Below, in pieces: positions 63,584 to 64,000 of a stretch of 64,000 bases of DNA. The DNA comes from Tropicimonas sediminicola (GTDB taxonomy: Bacteria > Pseudomonadota > Alphaproteobacteria > Rhodobacterales > Rhodobacteraceae), in NCBI RefSeq assembly GCF_900188335.1, contig NZ_FZOY01000006.1, positions 62,001 to 126,000 on the forward strand, given 5' to 3'. Under the pieces are notes generated by a model. The model was not told the DNA's origin, did no database searches, and saw nothing but the letters and a program-made list of their open reading frames with translations. Each line of letters starts with the position of its first letter. The stretch's first letter is position 1. Both the position numbers and the translations under genes were made by a program.

Positions 63584-64000
63584 ATGACACGTATCCTGAG
63601 CCTGGCCCTTGCCGCCACCACCGCCCTCACCACGCCCGCCCTGGCCGAGATGCTGGACGTGGAGAAGGACGAGCTGACCTTCGGCTTCATCAAGCTGACC
63701 GACATGGCGCCGCTCGCCGTGGCCTACGAGAAAGGGTATTTCGAGGACGAGGGCCTGTTCGTGACCCTCGAGGCCCAGGCCAACTGGAAGGTGCTGCTCG
63801 ACGGCGTGATCGACGGCCAGCTCGACGGCGCCCACATGCTCGCCGGCCAGCCGCTCGCCGCGACCATCGGCTTCGGCACCGAAGCCCACATCATCACCCC
63901 CTTCTCGATGGATCTGAACGGCAACGGCATCACCGTGTCGAACGAGATCTGGGCGATGATGAAGGAACATGTCGAGCACGACGCCGAGGGCAAGCCCGTC
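63584..64000 (+). CDS. nrtA: nitrate ABC transporter substrate-binding protein, 5' part
   Basis: The first 139 codons of an NrtA-type nitrate-binding protein; the window ends inside it. ATG 63584 opens a signal peptide ([21 protein letters not shown]), then the mature start [20 protein letters not shown] and blocks [40 protein letters not shown] and [19 protein letters not shown], all typical of NrtA. It should be followed by nrtB/nrtC and the assimilatory nitrate and nitrite reductase genes beyond the window. Its expression is gated by the upstream leader. Confidence 0.93.
   Translation, partial: MTRILSLALAATTALTTPALAEMLDVEKDELTFGFIKLTDMAPLAVAYEKGYFEDEGLFVTLEAQANWKVLLDGVIDGQLDGAHMLAGQPLAATIGFGTEAHIITPFSMDLNGNGITVSNEIWAMMKEHVEHDAEGKPV

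Overview
The window is a GC-rich chromosomal segment, by eye about 65-68% G+C. Gene content and protein character point to an alphaproteobacterium of the Rhodobacterales, most like the Roseobacter group: a Hint/RTX/DUF4114 exoprotein, a covalent-flavin dimethylglycine dehydrogenase-like enzyme, a bdhA-patatin pair, a nasT-nasS pair and FnrL-type promoters. No tRNA, rRNA, CRISPR array, insertion sequence, phage gene or integrase was seen. Almost all DNA is coding, with short intergenic gaps and many start/stop overlaps.

Layout. 1-10 kb holds housekeeping genes: rpsB, a cupin, psuK-psuG for pseudouridine breakdown, a DUF502 membrane protein, bdhA with a patatin-like lipase, an orphan family-5 solute-binding protein, rplM-rpsI and a PaaI-type thioesterase. 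10-17 kb has an enoyl-CoA hydratase, an 804-residue FAD/GcvT demethylase, a small Hint-like protein and a large Hint/RTX/DUF4114 protein. 17-25 kb has trmO and a six-gene MoxR/DUF58/DUF4381/BatA/BatBC/BatD operon led by a PPK2 kinase. 25-33.5 kb carries a secreted HAD protein, two paralogous secreted sulfatases, a Crp/Fnr-family regulator, an octaheme cytochrome c with HEAT/TPR repeats, and a PQQ sugar dehydrogenase. 33.8-41.4 kb is a five-gene ferredoxin module: 2-oxoacid:ferredoxin oxidoreductase alpha and beta, an uncharacterised 732-residue ferredoxin-tailed protein, and an NfnA/NfnB-like pair. A perfect FNR box stands in front of it. 41.8-49.7 kb has galT-galK, a branched-chain-type ABC transporter and a D-2-hydroxyacid dehydrogenase. 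50-54.8 kb has cheD, cheB and a large chemoreceptor. 55-60 kb is a complete group 3b-like NAD(P)-linked [NiFe]-hydrogenase operon with an inserted cyclic-nucleotide-binding protein. 60-64 kb has an alpha/beta hydrolase, a DUF2478 protein, then nasT-nasS, an ANTAR-type leader RNA and the start of nrtA, which is cut by the window end.

How the parts connect. The two ferredoxin/NAD(P)H/H2 modules (33.8-41.4 and 55-60 kb) look like one anaerobic redox programme. Each has an FNR-like site about 41 bases before the start point predicted from a candidate -10 hexamer, so FnrL may switch both on when oxygen falls. At the right edge, NasS (nitrate sensor without a signal peptide) and NasT (ANTAR antiterminator) sit directly before a leader RNA. 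That leader has two hexaloop hairpins, the second of which competes with a terminator, so the whole nitrate-responsive antitermination circuit is readable from sequence. Functions come from recognised motifs and neighbourhood only; no database search was run.
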